Shown here: in pieces, positions 18,782 to 26,432 of the stretch
Layout of the letters: every line of letters begins with the position of its first letter
Position numbering within the stretch: position 1 is the first letter of the stretch
Source: a virus
Length of the DNA: 46,353 bases
Reading direction: 5' to 3' (one strand)
IMG/VR virus record: IMGVR_UViG_3300048839_001136
Coordinates: 1 to 46,353 of that record
Notes under the pieces: model-generated
What the model was told of the DNA's origin: nothing
What the model saw: only the letters and a program-made list of their open reading frames with translations
The model's database searches: none
Made by a program: the position numbers and the translations under genes

Positions 18782-19398
18782 CGACGGGCCAGCACGGCCG
18801 CCGGAACCGTGTTCCAGCCGAGCTGCTCCTTGTTCGCATTCACCACAAGGGCGTTCTCCGCTGCCCTCGCGGCTTCCTCATGAAGTGAAGCGCGAATCGA
18901 AAGCCCTTCACGGCCCTTGATGACCGCCCCGGCGAGATAACCAGCCAGCAGCTTTGCCAACGCCGCCCCAAACGCCGGCGAGAACGCTGCAGTGTCAACC
19001 ACGTCGGCGGTGTAGAGCAACTCCGCCTCCGGCTGGTTCGTGTGCAGCGTGCTGCCTTCGGTGACGAAGGATGCGCCCTCCCCGATTTCCGGCTCATCGG
19101 TCGTCTCATCAAACACGGACGAGAGAACGCCGGTCAGCTCAACCCGCAATGCGCGAACGCAGTCCGACGGGAGCGCATAGCTGTAGTCCCACCCGCCAGC
19201 AGCTTCCGGCAACAGCGCAAGCTGCGCCCGGCGAAGCGCGAACCTCCACGGGTGCTCCAGCATCTCCCGCCTGGCGACCGGATACAGCCGCGCGCATAGA
19301 CCAGCGAGAACGGACCCGTCCGGAGGATCCATGGCCGCGATCTGGGCCGCCCCGATATGGGCCAGCGCGATGTTGCAAATTCCAGTGGGCGTCGCCAC
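18778..19398 (-). CDS. Tail tubular protein A (adaptor/gatekeeper)
   Basis: This 206-residue protein opens with TPTGICNIALAHIGAAQIAAMDPPDGS and continues with LYPVARREMLEHPWRFALRRAQL, the classical tail tubular protein A pattern (T7 gp11 family). It joins the portal ring to the nozzle. The start is a GTG with a strong AGGAGGA ribosome site about 5 bases upstream, so it can be initiated on its own after the terminator just before it. It overlaps tubular B by four bases. This is one of the most secure assignments in the window. Confidence 0.94.
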   Translation of the reverse strand: MATPTGICNIALAHIGAAQIAAMDPPDGSVLAGLCARLYPVARREMLEHPWRFALRRAQLALLPEAAGGWDYSYALPSDCVRALRVELTGVLSSVFDETTDEPEIGEGASFVTEGSTLHTNQPEAELLYTADVVDTAAFSPAFGAALAKLLAGYLAGAVIKGREGLSIRASLHEEAARAAENALVVNANKEQLGWNTVPAAVLARR

Positions 19399-19411
19399 GG
19401 GTCCTCCTGAG

Positions 19412-19435
19412 AAAAAGGCCCGCGCGAGGCGGGCC
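19412..19435 (-). terminator. Factor-independent terminator between head and tail genes
   Basis: On the minus strand a 7-bp perfect G+C stem (GGCCCGC, loop of five, GCGGGCC) is followed directly by TTTTT. It lies after the Pro/Ala repeat gene and 14 bases before the GTG of tail tubular A. It should reduce read-through from the abundant capsid genes into the tail genes, unless antitermination occurs. Confidence 0.75.
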
Positions 19436-19455
19436 GTGTACCGTAACTCCGCTGG

Positions 19456-19749
19456 TCAGGCGATCTCGTCGGCGTCGACCGGGGGCGCCCCAAGCTGGCG
19501 GCGCCGTCCCTTCTTCCGCCCGTCCGCGGGCTCCGCGGGCCCCGCGGGTTCCGCGGGCCCCGCGGGTTCCGCGGGCCCCGCGGGTTCCGCGGGCTCCTCG
19601 GCAGGGGCCGGGTCCGACCACCCCTCCACCGGGTAGCCCTCGTACACGTCGAACAGCTGCCCTGGGCGAATGGCGTCGCAAAGGCCTTCCGGGGTCACCG
19701 GGTAGTACGCGAGCACCCGCGCGATAGCGCGGCCAACGACCGCGGCCAT
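19456..19749 (-). CDS. Small Pro/Ala/Glu-repeat protein after the capsid genes
   Basis: This 97-residue protein has a folded-looking N-terminus (residues 1-47, RAIARVLAYYPVTPEGLCDAI, YEGYPVEGW). A run of PAEPAG-type repeats (about 48-75) follows, then a basic KKGRRR patch. The repeat DNA is made of GC-only 18-bp units. The N-terminal part looks like short head-completion or decoration proteins near podoviral capsids, but I do not recognise a family. The ATG is three bases after the stop of the Bbp16-like gene. The basic tail after an extended linker could contact DNA or the capsid interior; that is inference. Confidence 0.7.
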   Translation of the reverse strand: MAAVVGRAIARVLAYYPVTPEGLCDAIRPGQLFDVYEGYPVEGWSDPAPAEEPAEPAGPAEPAGPAEPAGPAEPADGRKKGRRRQLGAPPVDADEIA

Positions 19750-19752
19750 CGC

Positions 19753-20190
19753 TTACTTCACCGACGGGACAGTCGTCGGGGCCGGCACGCCAGCCTCGAT
19801 GCCCTTCGCCGCGAAGGCGTTGGCGGTCCCGGCCGTCATCGTGCCGACGATGATGTAGGCGACCCGGATGTACCGCTTCAGGCCTTGCGGGAGCGGACCC
19901 TTGAACAGGTTCGCTCGGGCGGTAGCGCTGGCGGTCGCGGTCGCGGGCGCCAGCGGGATCGTCACCAGCCCGGAGCTGAAGGCGGAGTCGGTCGCGGTCT
20001 GGACCGCCGGCTGGACGGAGGTGCCGCCAGCAAAGGCGGTCCCGCCCACATCGATTTGCAGTTGCAGCGGCTCGCCAACCCCCACGTCCACGGCAGCGCC
20101 GGTGTCGTAGTAGTTGGTCGACACCACCGTACCCGCGCCGGTGACCGTTTGGTTGCTGCTGAACCGCAGCTGAGAGTCGAGAATTGCCAT
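19753..20190 (-). CDS. Bbp16-like capsid cement/decoration protein
   Basis: This 145-residue protein opens AILDSQLRFSSNQTVTGAGTVVSTNYYDTGAA and goes on GVGEPLQLQIDVG, with RYIRVAYIIVG near the end. The beta-rich pattern and the place directly after the major capsid gene match Bbp16 of Bordetella phage BPP-1, a cement protein on the capsid. It contains no catalytic motif. The spacing to the capsid gene is 14 bases, and the stoichiometry is probably coupled to capsid protein. The family name is from memory of the BPP-1 gene set. Confidence 0.8.
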   Translation of the reverse strand: MAILDSQLRFSSNQTVTGAGTVVSTNYYDTGAAVDVGVGEPLQLQIDVGGTAFAGGTSVQPAVQTATDSAFSSGLVTIPLAPATATASATARANLFKGPLPQGLKRYIRVAYIIVGTMTAGTANAFAAKGIEAGVPAPTTVPSVK

Positions 20191-20204
20191 GGTGTTGCCC
20201 TCGA

Positions 20205-21248
20205 TCAGGAGACTTGGGTTTCCGCCTCGGAGATCCCGTCCACGGTGCGGACAGGGATCCCGAAGAAGTTCAGGTCGGCATCGACACCGCCCGGCTTGAC
20301 AGCGCCGAACTGGTTCGCCGACGGCGCGATCGCCAGTGCGGACGTGCTCGACTTGTCCAGCGCCATCTTCTGGAGCGAGGCCTTGACCTTCCGGCTCGCG
20401 TAGAAGACCGGCTTGCCCTTGCCCATGAACGGGATGGTGTTCATCGCATCCATCATCAGGTAGATGATGTTGGTCGCAGCGGTGAGCGCCTGGGTTCCGC
20501 TCCGGGCGGCCAAGGCCACCAGATCGATGTTGCAGATCCGGACCGCGTAGCGCCAGTCACGGACCGACAGCCCGCACTTCCACTTCCAGATGTCGGCCAG
20601 CGCGCGGTAGCGGTTGTTGCTCCCGTCGAACGCGTCGATCTCGCCCAGATCCTTGTGCTCGATCCCGGCCTTGGTCCCCTTCGGGAAGATCCCGTGGACC
20701 GTGTCGGTGCCCCACAGGACCAGCCACACCGAAGTGAGGTTGGTGGCCCCGCCGGCAGAGATGACGTTCCGGCTGTTGTTGGCGCCAGACAGCGCCGAGT
20801 AGCGCGGCGTGAGCCCGTACGGCCGTTCCGGGTTGATCGACGGCGAGTTGTAGAGGATCGCCTCGATCATCGACTGGTTCATCGCCTCCAAGAAGGCCTG
20901 GGCCTCTTGCAGGCGGAAGGCGCTCTCGTTCCCGTTCAGGCGGGCGAGATCGACATCGACTTCGGACCTCGCTTCCAGCATCCCGCACGACTCGTCGACC
21001 TGCGCACGGGTCGACTTGCTGGCCGGGACGCCCTGGTACAGCTCGCGCCACACGACCGTCGGGAGTCCGGTGCGGACCGTGGTCCGGTGGCCGGTCGGGA
21101 GGTTGCCCTCGATCCAGGGCATGTCGCCCAGAAGGGCGTTGGTTTCGTTCAGGAGCTCGACGACGGTGGCGGTCTTGCCGTCCGGGTCGAGCGACTTGGC
21201 AAAGTCCAGCAGCGTGACAGCGCCGGACACGTTCGGGAGTGCAGCCAT
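20205..21248 (-). CDS. Major capsid protein
   Basis: At 347 residues this is the expected size for a BPP-1/epsilon15-type HK97-fold capsid protein. It starts AALPNVSGAVTLLDFAKSLDPDGKTA and contains WRELYQGVPASKSTRAQVDESCGMLEARSEVD and an internal IYNSPSINPERPYGLTPRY-like segment. It is preceded by the scaffold gene and followed by the cement protein, as in related phages. GAGGT upstream gives a good ribosome site. No protease gene is next to it and the predicted mature form is uncleaved, as far as can be told. It makes the icosahedral shell. Confidence 0.93.
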   Translation of the reverse strand: MAALPNVSGAVTLLDFAKSLDPDGKTATVVELLNETNALLGDMPWIEGNLPTGHRTTVRTGLPTVVWRELYQGVPASKSTRAQVDESCGMLEARSEVDVDLARLNGNESAFRLQEAQAFLEAMNQSMIEAILYNSPSINPERPYGLTPRYSALSGANNSRNVISAGGATNLTSVWLVLWGTDTVHGIFPKGTKAGIEHKDLGEIDAFDGSNNRYRALADIWKWKCGLSVRDWRYAVRICNIDLVALAARSGTQALTAATNIIYLMMDAMNTIPFMGKGKPVFYASRKVKASLQKMALDKSSTSALAIAPSANQFGAVKPGGVDADLNFFGIPVRTVDGISEAETQVS

Positions 21249-21261
21249 GGTTTGACCTCAA

Positions 21262-21852
21262 TCAGTGGGTAGAGGCGCCGTAGAGAACGGCAGCCGGGTC
21301 ACGGCGGGCGGTACTGGCCGCGCCGCGATCGCCAGAAGGGATGAAGGCGTCTTCCGACAGTGCCTTCGCGATCTTGTGAAAGGTCCGGACAGCGGCCGGA
21401 TGGTTGGCAAGCCCGGTCTCGTTCAGGAGGGAGACCAGGTCCGGCTCGCCAAAGGTCTCAATGACCTTGCGAACAGCGGCGACAGCCTCCGGCTTCCCGA
21501 GTACGGGGTCTGCCAGAACTTCCTCTTTCCACCGATTCGAGGTTTCGGCCAGGGCGGCCCGCTGGTCAGCGATGGACTTGACGTACATCCCCAGCAGTTC
21601 CTCCGCAGCTTCCTTCGGAATCGCGCGGGCCTTGACGAACTCGTTGAGCTGAGCGAGCCTGGCCGTGTCGACCTCGACGCCTTCCGGCAGATCCTTCGGC
21701 GCCTCCAGCACGTATGCCTCCGGTTCGGTGGCGGCCGGCTCGGTCGGCGCGGGCGTGGCGGGTGCGGCAGCCGGCGCGGTGGCGGCAGGCTCGGTCGGCG
21801 CGGGCGTGGCGGGTGCGGCAGCCGGCGCAGACGGGTCAGTCTCGGTTTGCAT
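21262..21852 (-). CDS. Scaffolding protein
   Basis: This 196-residue protein has a low-complexity Ala/Pro/Thr/Glu N-terminus (about 1-45) with a perfectly repeated block (AAAPATPAPTEPAAT, twice). A helical body follows (DTARLAQLNEFVKARAIPKEAAEELLGMY). The helical, acidic character and the position just before the capsid gene are those of a scaffolding protein that guides prohead assembly. The end (SGDRGAASTARRDPAAVLYG) is basic, as in scaffold C-termini that bind coat protein. The ATG lies inside the last codons of the Bbp19-like gene (17-base overlap). Confidence 0.82.
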   Translation of the reverse strand: MQTETDPSAPAAAPATPAPTEPAATAPAAAPATPAPTEPAATEPEAYVLEAPKDLPEGVEVDTARLAQLNEFVKARAIPKEAAEELLGMYVKSIADQRAALAETSNRWKEEVLADPVLGKPEAVAAVRKVIETFGEPDLVSLLNETGLANHPAAVRTFHKIAKALSEDAFIPSGDRGAASTARRDPAAVLYGASTH

Positions 21853-22150
21853 AGTTCCTCAACAGATCGAAATAAGCATCAGGCGCGTGCTCAGTCAGCT
21901 CCCCGACAAGCCAGTAGCCGATCATCTTGCGCCCTTCGTTCATCGCCATCACCTGACCGCTGGTATGAAAAGCGGTGCGGTGCACCGCCGTTTCCTCCAG
22001 CAGCCTCGCGATGAAACGATGTCCTTGCGGGTGCGACATCAGCCACCGAAGGTCCGCTGCGTCCTGCTCCTGCTGCAGCCGCCTTCGGGCTTCATCCTTG
22101 GCGTTCTGCCGCTCTCGGCTATCTGCGTCGGCGATCGGGTCACGAGACAT
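21836..22150 (-). CDS. Bbp19-like phage head protein
   Basis: This 104-residue protein has a charged N-terminal helix (RERQNAKDEARRRLQQEQDAADL). The family signature follows: DLRWLMSHPQGHRFIARLLEETAVHRTAF, then MNEGRKMIGYWLV and a helical end. This matches Bbp19 of Bordetella phage BPP-1 and its many podoviral homologues, found near the scaffold and capsid. A virion or assembly role is assumed. It begins a new sub-unit after the beta-helix gene: 46 bases of non-coding sequence with a GTGCCCACC element precede its ATG. Confidence 0.85.
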   Translation of the reverse strand: MSRDPIADADSRERQNAKDEARRRLQQEQDAADLRWLMSHPQGHRFIARLLEETAVHRTAFHTSGQVMAMNEGRKMIGYWLVGELTEHAPDAYFDLLRNYANRD

Positions 22151-22158
22151 GCGGAAGC

Positions 22159-22190
22159 ATCATAACCAGCCCTGGTTCGCAGGTGGGCAC
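22159..22190 (-). promoter_or_regulatory. GTGCCCACC box plus TATGAT before the scaffold/capsid unit
   Basis: The 46-base gap between the beta-helix gene and the Bbp19-like gene holds GTGCCCACC (plus 22182-22190). After 17 bases TATGAT follows (plus 22159-22164; five of six match the sigma-70 -10), then eight bases and the ATG. The box continues as GTGCCCACCTGCG, identical over 13 bases to the copy before the small terminase gene. Confidence 0.5.
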
Positions 22191-22196
22191 AACCTG

Positions 22197-23825
22197 TCAT
22201 CTCTCCAGGACCCGCGCCGCACCATAGCAGCCGATGTGGCCTTTGCTCTGCTTGCCTTCGATGTCGCGGCTGTAGCCGAGGTCGGCGCCTTGGGTCAGGA
22301 GGGGCGATCCAGAAAGCGGCGCATACGATTGCGCGAGCTGCGGCGCAGACACCACGTCGTTTGCCGTATTGTTGTTGAAGCCACCGGCATCGTCCAGATT
22401 GACGTAATTCTGACCACACTGGACAAAGGCGTTGTACTCGGGCGCGGTGATTGTCGCAGCGTCTGGGGCAAGCGCCTGTATGACTAACGCAGCGCCAAGA
22501 TTCACGAACAGATTATTGCGCACTAGATTCGAGTTCACGGCAGCCGCCTGAAGCGTCGGAGCATACGCATATCGGATGCCGCTCTCCGAGTCCGTCTGGC
22601 TAAGGCCAACGACCGTGTTATTGTGGACGTTGTTGTCTTCGCAATGCGGCGCACCGGCCGCAATACTGTAGAACGTCATACTGATGCCGTGTCGCGTATC
22701 CACGATTAGATTATGGTGCACGTGAACATTGACAGCGGACACTAGATTGACGCCCGGCGAGTCCTGCGCCGCTTTGGCATTCCTGATATTGTTGCCCGCA
22801 ATTTCGCCGTCGTAGCAGTGATGCGGCGCGTCCGTCACGGAATCGCGCATGACATCTATATCAATGCCATGCCCATCAAAGCCCGTTAATGCGCTGAACA
22901 CGTCCTCAATATGGTTGCGTTTTACTTGGAAGGCATTGCACCCATATAGACCGATAGCCTGCCCATTGATCCCGCGGCTAATGTCACGAAGGTTGTTGTC
23001 GTTTATCGATAGCCCCGATACGCAATCAATCTCTATCCCCTTGCCTTGCACGTTTCGAAGCACATTGGAGCAAACGCACACATTCGTTGCCGTTGCGCCT
23101 ACGCTCAATGTCGTGCGCATCAGGAAAATGCCCGCTCCATTACTCCATGCCGCGTTCCATGTTCCACCCTTATCAATACCAGTCCCGTCGATAAGGTTAT
23201 TGCGTATCACAACATTGCTTAACACGCCCGCTGCCGCGCTGGCGTTTAGCAAGAATGCGTGGCGGCCATTGCTTGTCCACTCATTACCATAGACAACTAG
23301 CCCCGTAATGTCGCCAGCCGCCGCCTGGACAAGTGCGACGGAATCATAGAAGGAGTCGTCGAACTTGTTTTGGCAGAACTCAATATCAGCGCCATAGATG
23401 CCGGCCGTGCCGGCGATGTGGTTGACCGCGCTATCGCGCACTGTTGCCGTTAACTGGCAGCGACGAACTTTAAGTCCCGAGTAATCACCGGCCGCAAGCG
23501 AAACAATCGGGGCTGCCGAGCCGCTGAGTCCAGTATTGAGGACAATCCCATCCAGCTCTATATACTGCCGCGGCGACGAGAAGATGACCGCACTGCGCGC
23601 ACTACTTCTTGTAATACTCGCGCCGAGTGTCGGATGCGCCGCATAGGTGATGGGCGAGCCCGGCGCACCGGAGGCCGGCGGGACGATCGAAGACGTGAAG
23701 TCGCCCATCAGTACATACGTATTTCCGGCGCTCGCGTTCGTGTTGAGCCATGAAATAGAATACGGCTGCGCCTCCGTTCCGGTCGGGCTAGCGTGCCCGG
23801 TCTGCGAAATGTAGATCATCGCCAT
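22197..23825 (-). CDS. Right-handed beta-helix tailspike / putative depolymerase
   Basis: This is a 542-residue protein from the ATG at 23825, whose codon overlaps the previous stop (TGATG) with GGTGGAG upstream; the second ATG at 23819 is also possible. The opening IYISQTGHASPTGTEAQPYSI is typical of pectate-lyase-like proteins. The body shows repeated Asn-rich rungs (VVIRNNLIDGTG, SINDNNLRDI, VHHNLIVDT, NNVHNNTVVG, SNLVRNNLFVN) of a parallel beta-helix (Beta_helix/NosD type). It probably binds or degrades host polysaccharide. The DNA is clearly less GC-rich than its neighbours: 52% in 22681-22740 against 73% in 24661-24720. That suggests recent acquisition, and the place between portal-side genes and scaffold is unusual for a fibre. 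Confidence 0.82.
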   Translation of the reverse strand: MAMIYISQTGHASPTGTEAQPYSISWLNTNASAGNTYVLMGDFTSSIVPPASGAPGSPITYAAHPTLGASITRSSARSAVIFSSPRQYIELDGIVLNTGLSGSAAPIVSLAAGDYSGLKVRRCQLTATVRDSAVNHIAGTAGIYGADIEFCQNKFDDSFYDSVALVQAAAGDITGLVVYGNEWTSNGRHAFLLNASAAAGVLSNVVIRNNLIDGTGIDKGGTWNAAWSNGAGIFLMRTTLSVGATATNVCVCSNVLRNVQGKGIEIDCVSGLSINDNNLRDISRGINGQAIGLYGCNAFQVKRNHIEDVFSALTGFDGHGIDIDVMRDSVTDAPHHCYDGEIAGNNIRNAKAAQDSPGVNLVSAVNVHVHHNLIVDTRHGISMTFYSIAAGAPHCEDNNVHNNTVVGLSQTDSESGIRYAYAPTLQAAAVNSNLVRNNLFVNLGAALVIQALAPDAATITAPEYNAFVQCGQNYVNLDDAGGFNNNTANDVVSAPQLAQSYAPLSGSPLLTQGADLGYSRDIEGKQSKGHIGCYGAARVLER

Positions 23826-24286
23826 CACTCCACCATCACGTCGATAGTGCAAGTCCCCGCGATGACCACATGACAACCCGTCGAATTCAACCGCCGGCCG
23901 CCTGTGCCCACCCCCGGCGTAGCGTGGTCGCCATCCCAGTAGTAGGTGCCGGTCGAGATATTGGCGACCGTCATGATCGGCGTACCCGTTGCGCTCGTGG
24001 CATCGTAGATCGTCACGTCGGCCGTGCCGCCTGTCTCGGCACGCACCACGAACCCACGGAACTCGCAGGCGCCGGTGAATGCCGTCCCGGTCGCCGTCAG
24101 TGGGACAACGGCTACCGCTTCGGATAGGGCAGCAACAGCCCCGTCCGGCGCCAGCAGCGCGGTCCCCCCGGAGTCCCAGTTGGCGGTCATCACCTCCCGC
24201 CCCCGAGCGTCGATGAACCCAACATGCTCACCGGTGTCAGCATCGTAAAGGTCCGCGGATTCGCCCCTTATCAAAACGCGTGTCAT
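23825..24286 (-). CDS. Beta-rich virion/decoration protein
   Basis: This 153-residue protein is of unknown function. The N-terminus (TRVLIRGESADLYDADTGEHVGFIDARGREVM) and the C-terminal half (TYYWDGDHATPGVGTGGRRLNSTGCHVVIAGTC) look like a phage decoration or tail-associated domain. The second half especially resembles small beta-sandwich proteins encoded near head genes. The ATG follows the portal stop by one base and has GGAGGTG upstream, a strong site. Its stop overlaps the start of the beta-helix gene, so the two are probably co-translated. It could be a capsid decoration protein or an adaptor for the tailspike. Confidence 0.72.
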   Translation of the reverse strand: MTRVLIRGESADLYDADTGEHVGFIDARGREVMTANWDSGGTALLAPDGAVAALSEAVAVVPLTATGTAFTGACEFRGFVVRAETGGTADVTIYDATSATGTPIMTVANISTGTYYWDGDHATPGVGTGGRRLNSTGCHVVIAGTCTIDVMVE

Positions 24287-24287
24287 C

Positions 24288-25961
24288 TCACACCTCCGTC
24301 GCGCTCGGGCTGCTGTAGCCTTGGAACATGTTCAGCACATCCGCCATGTTGCGGGTGTCGATCTCGCTGGCGGCTTTGGTCGCCTGGGCAGCGGCAGGGA
24401 GGGCCGCGGCGGCCTGCTGGGCCTGCTGGGCCTGCTGGCGGGCAGCCCTGATCTCCGCGACCTTGTCGTCCGGCACGATGATCCTCGGGTTCACCCCGAA
24501 CATCTCGGCGTACTCGTCGACTACCTGGTCGAGATCGATCTTGTCGACCACATCCGGCCGCAGCTGGGCGAGGGACCCAACCGTTCCAAGCAAACGGTCA
24601 GACCCCGCGGCCGCAACAGCCCTCTGCGCCTGCGCGAGCACGCTCACGAACTCGATGTCGAGGTCGACCCCTTCCAGCTCCGGGGGCGGAGGTGGCAGTG
24701 CCCCGACCGACTCCAGCCTCGTGAACGTCAGCTCGACCAGTGGTTCCAGCAACTCGAAGTGAAGCCGCTCCAGCACCGGCCCCAGCATCAGCATCTTCTC
24801 TTCGTGTCGTTCCGCGATTTCGGTAGCGGTGATCCCACTGCGGCGATCGTCCACCAGCATCTGGAACAGGTCTTCGTAGAAGCTGCTGCGGATCCGCTGG
24901 CGGACATCCTCGATGTCCTCCTTCAGGTCCCGCAACGGGAGGTTCACTTCCCATGCGGATCGGATCCCGGCCGTTGTGGCCGTCGAGGGCACGTACATCG
25001 TGCCACCCGGCAACCGGGACGACTGCTTCTCCTGGTACCCGACCGGGACCTGCAGCGGTGGGTTCACCTGGTAGTCGATCGCCTGCGACTTGCGGGTCTG
25101 CTCGAACTGCAACTGCTTCACGTCGCCGATGCACTCCATCGCTGGCGAGTGCCCGTACACGTCGTTCCCCTCGACCTCCCACCGGGGTGCGAGCACCGGG
25201 AACCGCTCGAACCCGGACTCGGACAAGAGGGTGTCCCCCTCCCCGTTGGGCTCGAAGTAGCAGCTCGCAAACGGCATGTTGATCGAGTCCCGTTTCCGGG
25301 GGTCGCGCTCTTCCCGGGGCTCGATGAAGTGGATCACGTCGACCCACTCGTCGAACCGGTTGCGGTCGAGCAAGTTGCGCACTGCAGTGCTCAAGCGGTC
25401 GCGGGGGAACCGCTTCGCGAGTTGGCCTGTCGTCATCCGCAACTGCCGCACTACAGCGGAAACCCGCCCAATGTCGTCGGTTGCGAGCGCGTACTCGCCC
25501 CAAAGCATCGGGTGGTTGTGGATCACGTTGTCGAAGTTCGGGGCGACGAAGAAGGCGGCAGTGCCAAAGGCGCCGAGGCCGCCGTAGATTTGGTGCAGCG
25601 TGTTGTAGGTGTTCGACTTCGCGAATACGCGCTGGATCAGCGAAGTCGTGTCGTGCAGCCACTGCTTGACCGGCTTGTACTCGGTCAGATCCTTGTCCGG
25701 CAGGGTCGTTCTGAACCAAGGGCGGGCCGGACTGGTCATCCCCGACATCATCCCGGCCGCGAGCGTGCGGTTCGCCCGCCTGGCAGCGTTGTCGAGAATC
25801 GACAAGTCCTTCCGTGTGCCCTGGTTCGTCTCCGTGGTCTGGAGTCTGATACCGTCCGGACGGACATACTTGGCGATGTCGGCGCAGCGGGTATCCCAGC
25901 TGGACCGTTCAGCCCACAGCCGGGTTTTTCGCTCCATCATCCGGGTGCGAGGAGCAGCCAC
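24288..25961 (-). CDS. Portal protein (head-to-tail connector family)
   Basis: At 557 residues the length fits podoviral connectors. Motifs include WAERSSWDTRCADIAKYVRPD at the start, AARRANRTLAAGMMSGMTSPARPWF, VKQWLHDTT, YGGLGAFGTAAFFV, and the C-terminal ELTFTRLESVGALPPPPPEL, followed by a long Ala/Gln helix. These match the bacteriophage head-to-tail connecting protein family of epsilon15/BPP-1 type. Twelve copies form the ring at the capsid vertex through which DNA passes. The start is a GTG one base after the preceding stop. Two small genes separate it from large terminase. Confidence 0.94.
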   Translation of the reverse strand: MAAPRTRMMERKTRLWAERSSWDTRCADIAKYVRPDGIRLQTTETNQGTRKDLSILDNAARRANRTLAAGMMSGMTSPARPWFRTTLPDKDLTEYKPVKQWLHDTTSLIQRVFAKSNTYNTLHQIYGGLGAFGTAAFFVAPNFDNVIHNHPMLWGEYALATDDIGRVSAVVRQLRMTTGQLAKRFPRDRLSTAVRNLLDRNRFDEWVDVIHFIEPREERDPRKRDSINMPFASCYFEPNGEGDTLLSESGFERFPVLAPRWEVEGNDVYGHSPAMECIGDVKQLQFEQTRKSQAIDYQVNPPLQVPVGYQEKQSSRLPGGTMYVPSTATTAGIRSAWEVNLPLRDLKEDIEDVRQRIRSSFYEDLFQMLVDDRRSGITATEIAERHEEKMLMLGPVLERLHFELLEPLVELTFTRLESVGALPPPPPELEGVDLDIEFVSVLAQAQRAVAAAGSDRLLGTVGSLAQLRPDVVDKIDLDQVVDEYAEMFGVNPRIIVPDDKVAEIRAARQQAQQAQQAAAALPAAAQATKAASEIDTRNMADVLNMFQGYSSPSATEV

Positions 25962-25962
25962 G

Positions 25963-26163
25963 TCAGCCCCCGAGGATAGTGTTGCCGCCAGTGGTCAGCG
26001 CGCTGTTCGCGATGCCGGAAGGGGAGGTCAGGATCGAGCCCCCGCCCATCAACCCTCCCGCCTGCCGTCGTGCACGACGTTCTGCGAGGGTGTCAGGCTC
26101 TTTCGCATCCTGCGGGGGCGGCGCCGGTTTCGGAATCTTCGGGGTCGAGATGCACACGGTCAT
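25963..26163 (-). CDS. Small proline-rich head protein
   Basis: This 66-residue protein starts TVCISTPKIPKPAPPPQDAKEPDTLAERRARRQAGG and ends with a Gly/Ser/Thr-rich tail (GGSILTSPSGIANSALTTGGNTILGG). Short proteins with a proline-rich start, an Arg-rich centre and a G(S/N)xxLG end are common just before podoviral portals. No function is established; a minor virion or assembly role is likely. The ATG overlaps the previous stop (ATGA), with AGGGAG close upstream. The gene ends two bases before the portal GTG. Confidence 0.78.
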   Translation of the reverse strand: MTVCISTPKIPKPAPPPQDAKEPDTLAERRARRQAGGLMGGGSILTSPSGIANSALTTGGNTILGG

Positions 26164-26393
26164 GCTCCCTGGTTCGAGTAGTCGGGGAGATCGGTCGCCC
26201 CACCCTTGCGCTTCGAGGTGCCGGTCAGGATCGGTGTCTGGCCCCCGGCCGAGGGCGGCCTCCGCGGTCGGCCCGTCAGTACCCCGGCAGCGACAGACGC
26301 GGGCGCGCCAGAAGCGGAAGGAAGCGATGCCCCGATGCTGGTTGACGAGGCGCCCGCCAGCGTGCGAGAGGTGTTGCCGGAGAACGAGCACAT
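26160..26393 (-). CDS. Small Gly/Ser/Ala-rich head protein
   Basis: This 77-residue protein (CSFSGNTSRTLAGASSTSIGASLP at the start, GGQTPILTGTSKRKGGATDLPDYSNQ at the end) is low in complexity and probably disordered. It lies between large terminase and the next small protein and is co-translated with it by a four-base overlap. The end segment with G-x-T-x-ILTG resembles small structural proteins of podoviruses. A GTGCCCACC element lies just upstream, so it may head the portal transcription unit. No enzymatic motif. Confidence 0.72.
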   Translation of the reverse strand: MCSFSGNTSRTLAGASSTSIGASLPSASGAPASVAAGVLTGRPRRPPSAGGQTPILTGTSKRKGGATDLPDYSNQGA

Positions 26394-26399
26394 ACGCGG

Positions 26400-26431
26400 A
26401 TTCTGCCTTCTCGTTACCGGTGGGTGGGCAC
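26400..26431 (-). promoter_or_regulatory. GTGCCCACC box plus CAGAAT before the portal unit
   Basis: GTGCCCACC (plus 26423-26431) lies right after the large terminase stop. After 17 bases comes CAGAAT (plus 26400-26405), then six bases and the ATG of the small head gene. The 13-base form GTGCCCACCCACC is the same as at the tail fibre. Confidence 0.45.
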
Positions 26432-26432
26432 G

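Noticed and set aside
20184-21272. 362-codon plus-strand frame across the capsid gene
   Set aside because: Antisense shadow of the capsid gene.
22151-22196. Classical sigma-70 promoter TTGTGC ... TATGAT
   Set aside because: The spacing of 22 bases is too long for a normal -35/-10 pair.
23904-23913. GTGCCCACC-like match on the plus strand
   Set aside because: Opposite orientation and inside a coding region, with no start downstream; counted as chance.
24321-25979. 552-codon open frame on the plus strand across the portal gene
   Set aside because: It is antisense to a securely identified portal protein; its composition (His, Val, Asp, Arg rich) is typical of high-GC antisense frames.
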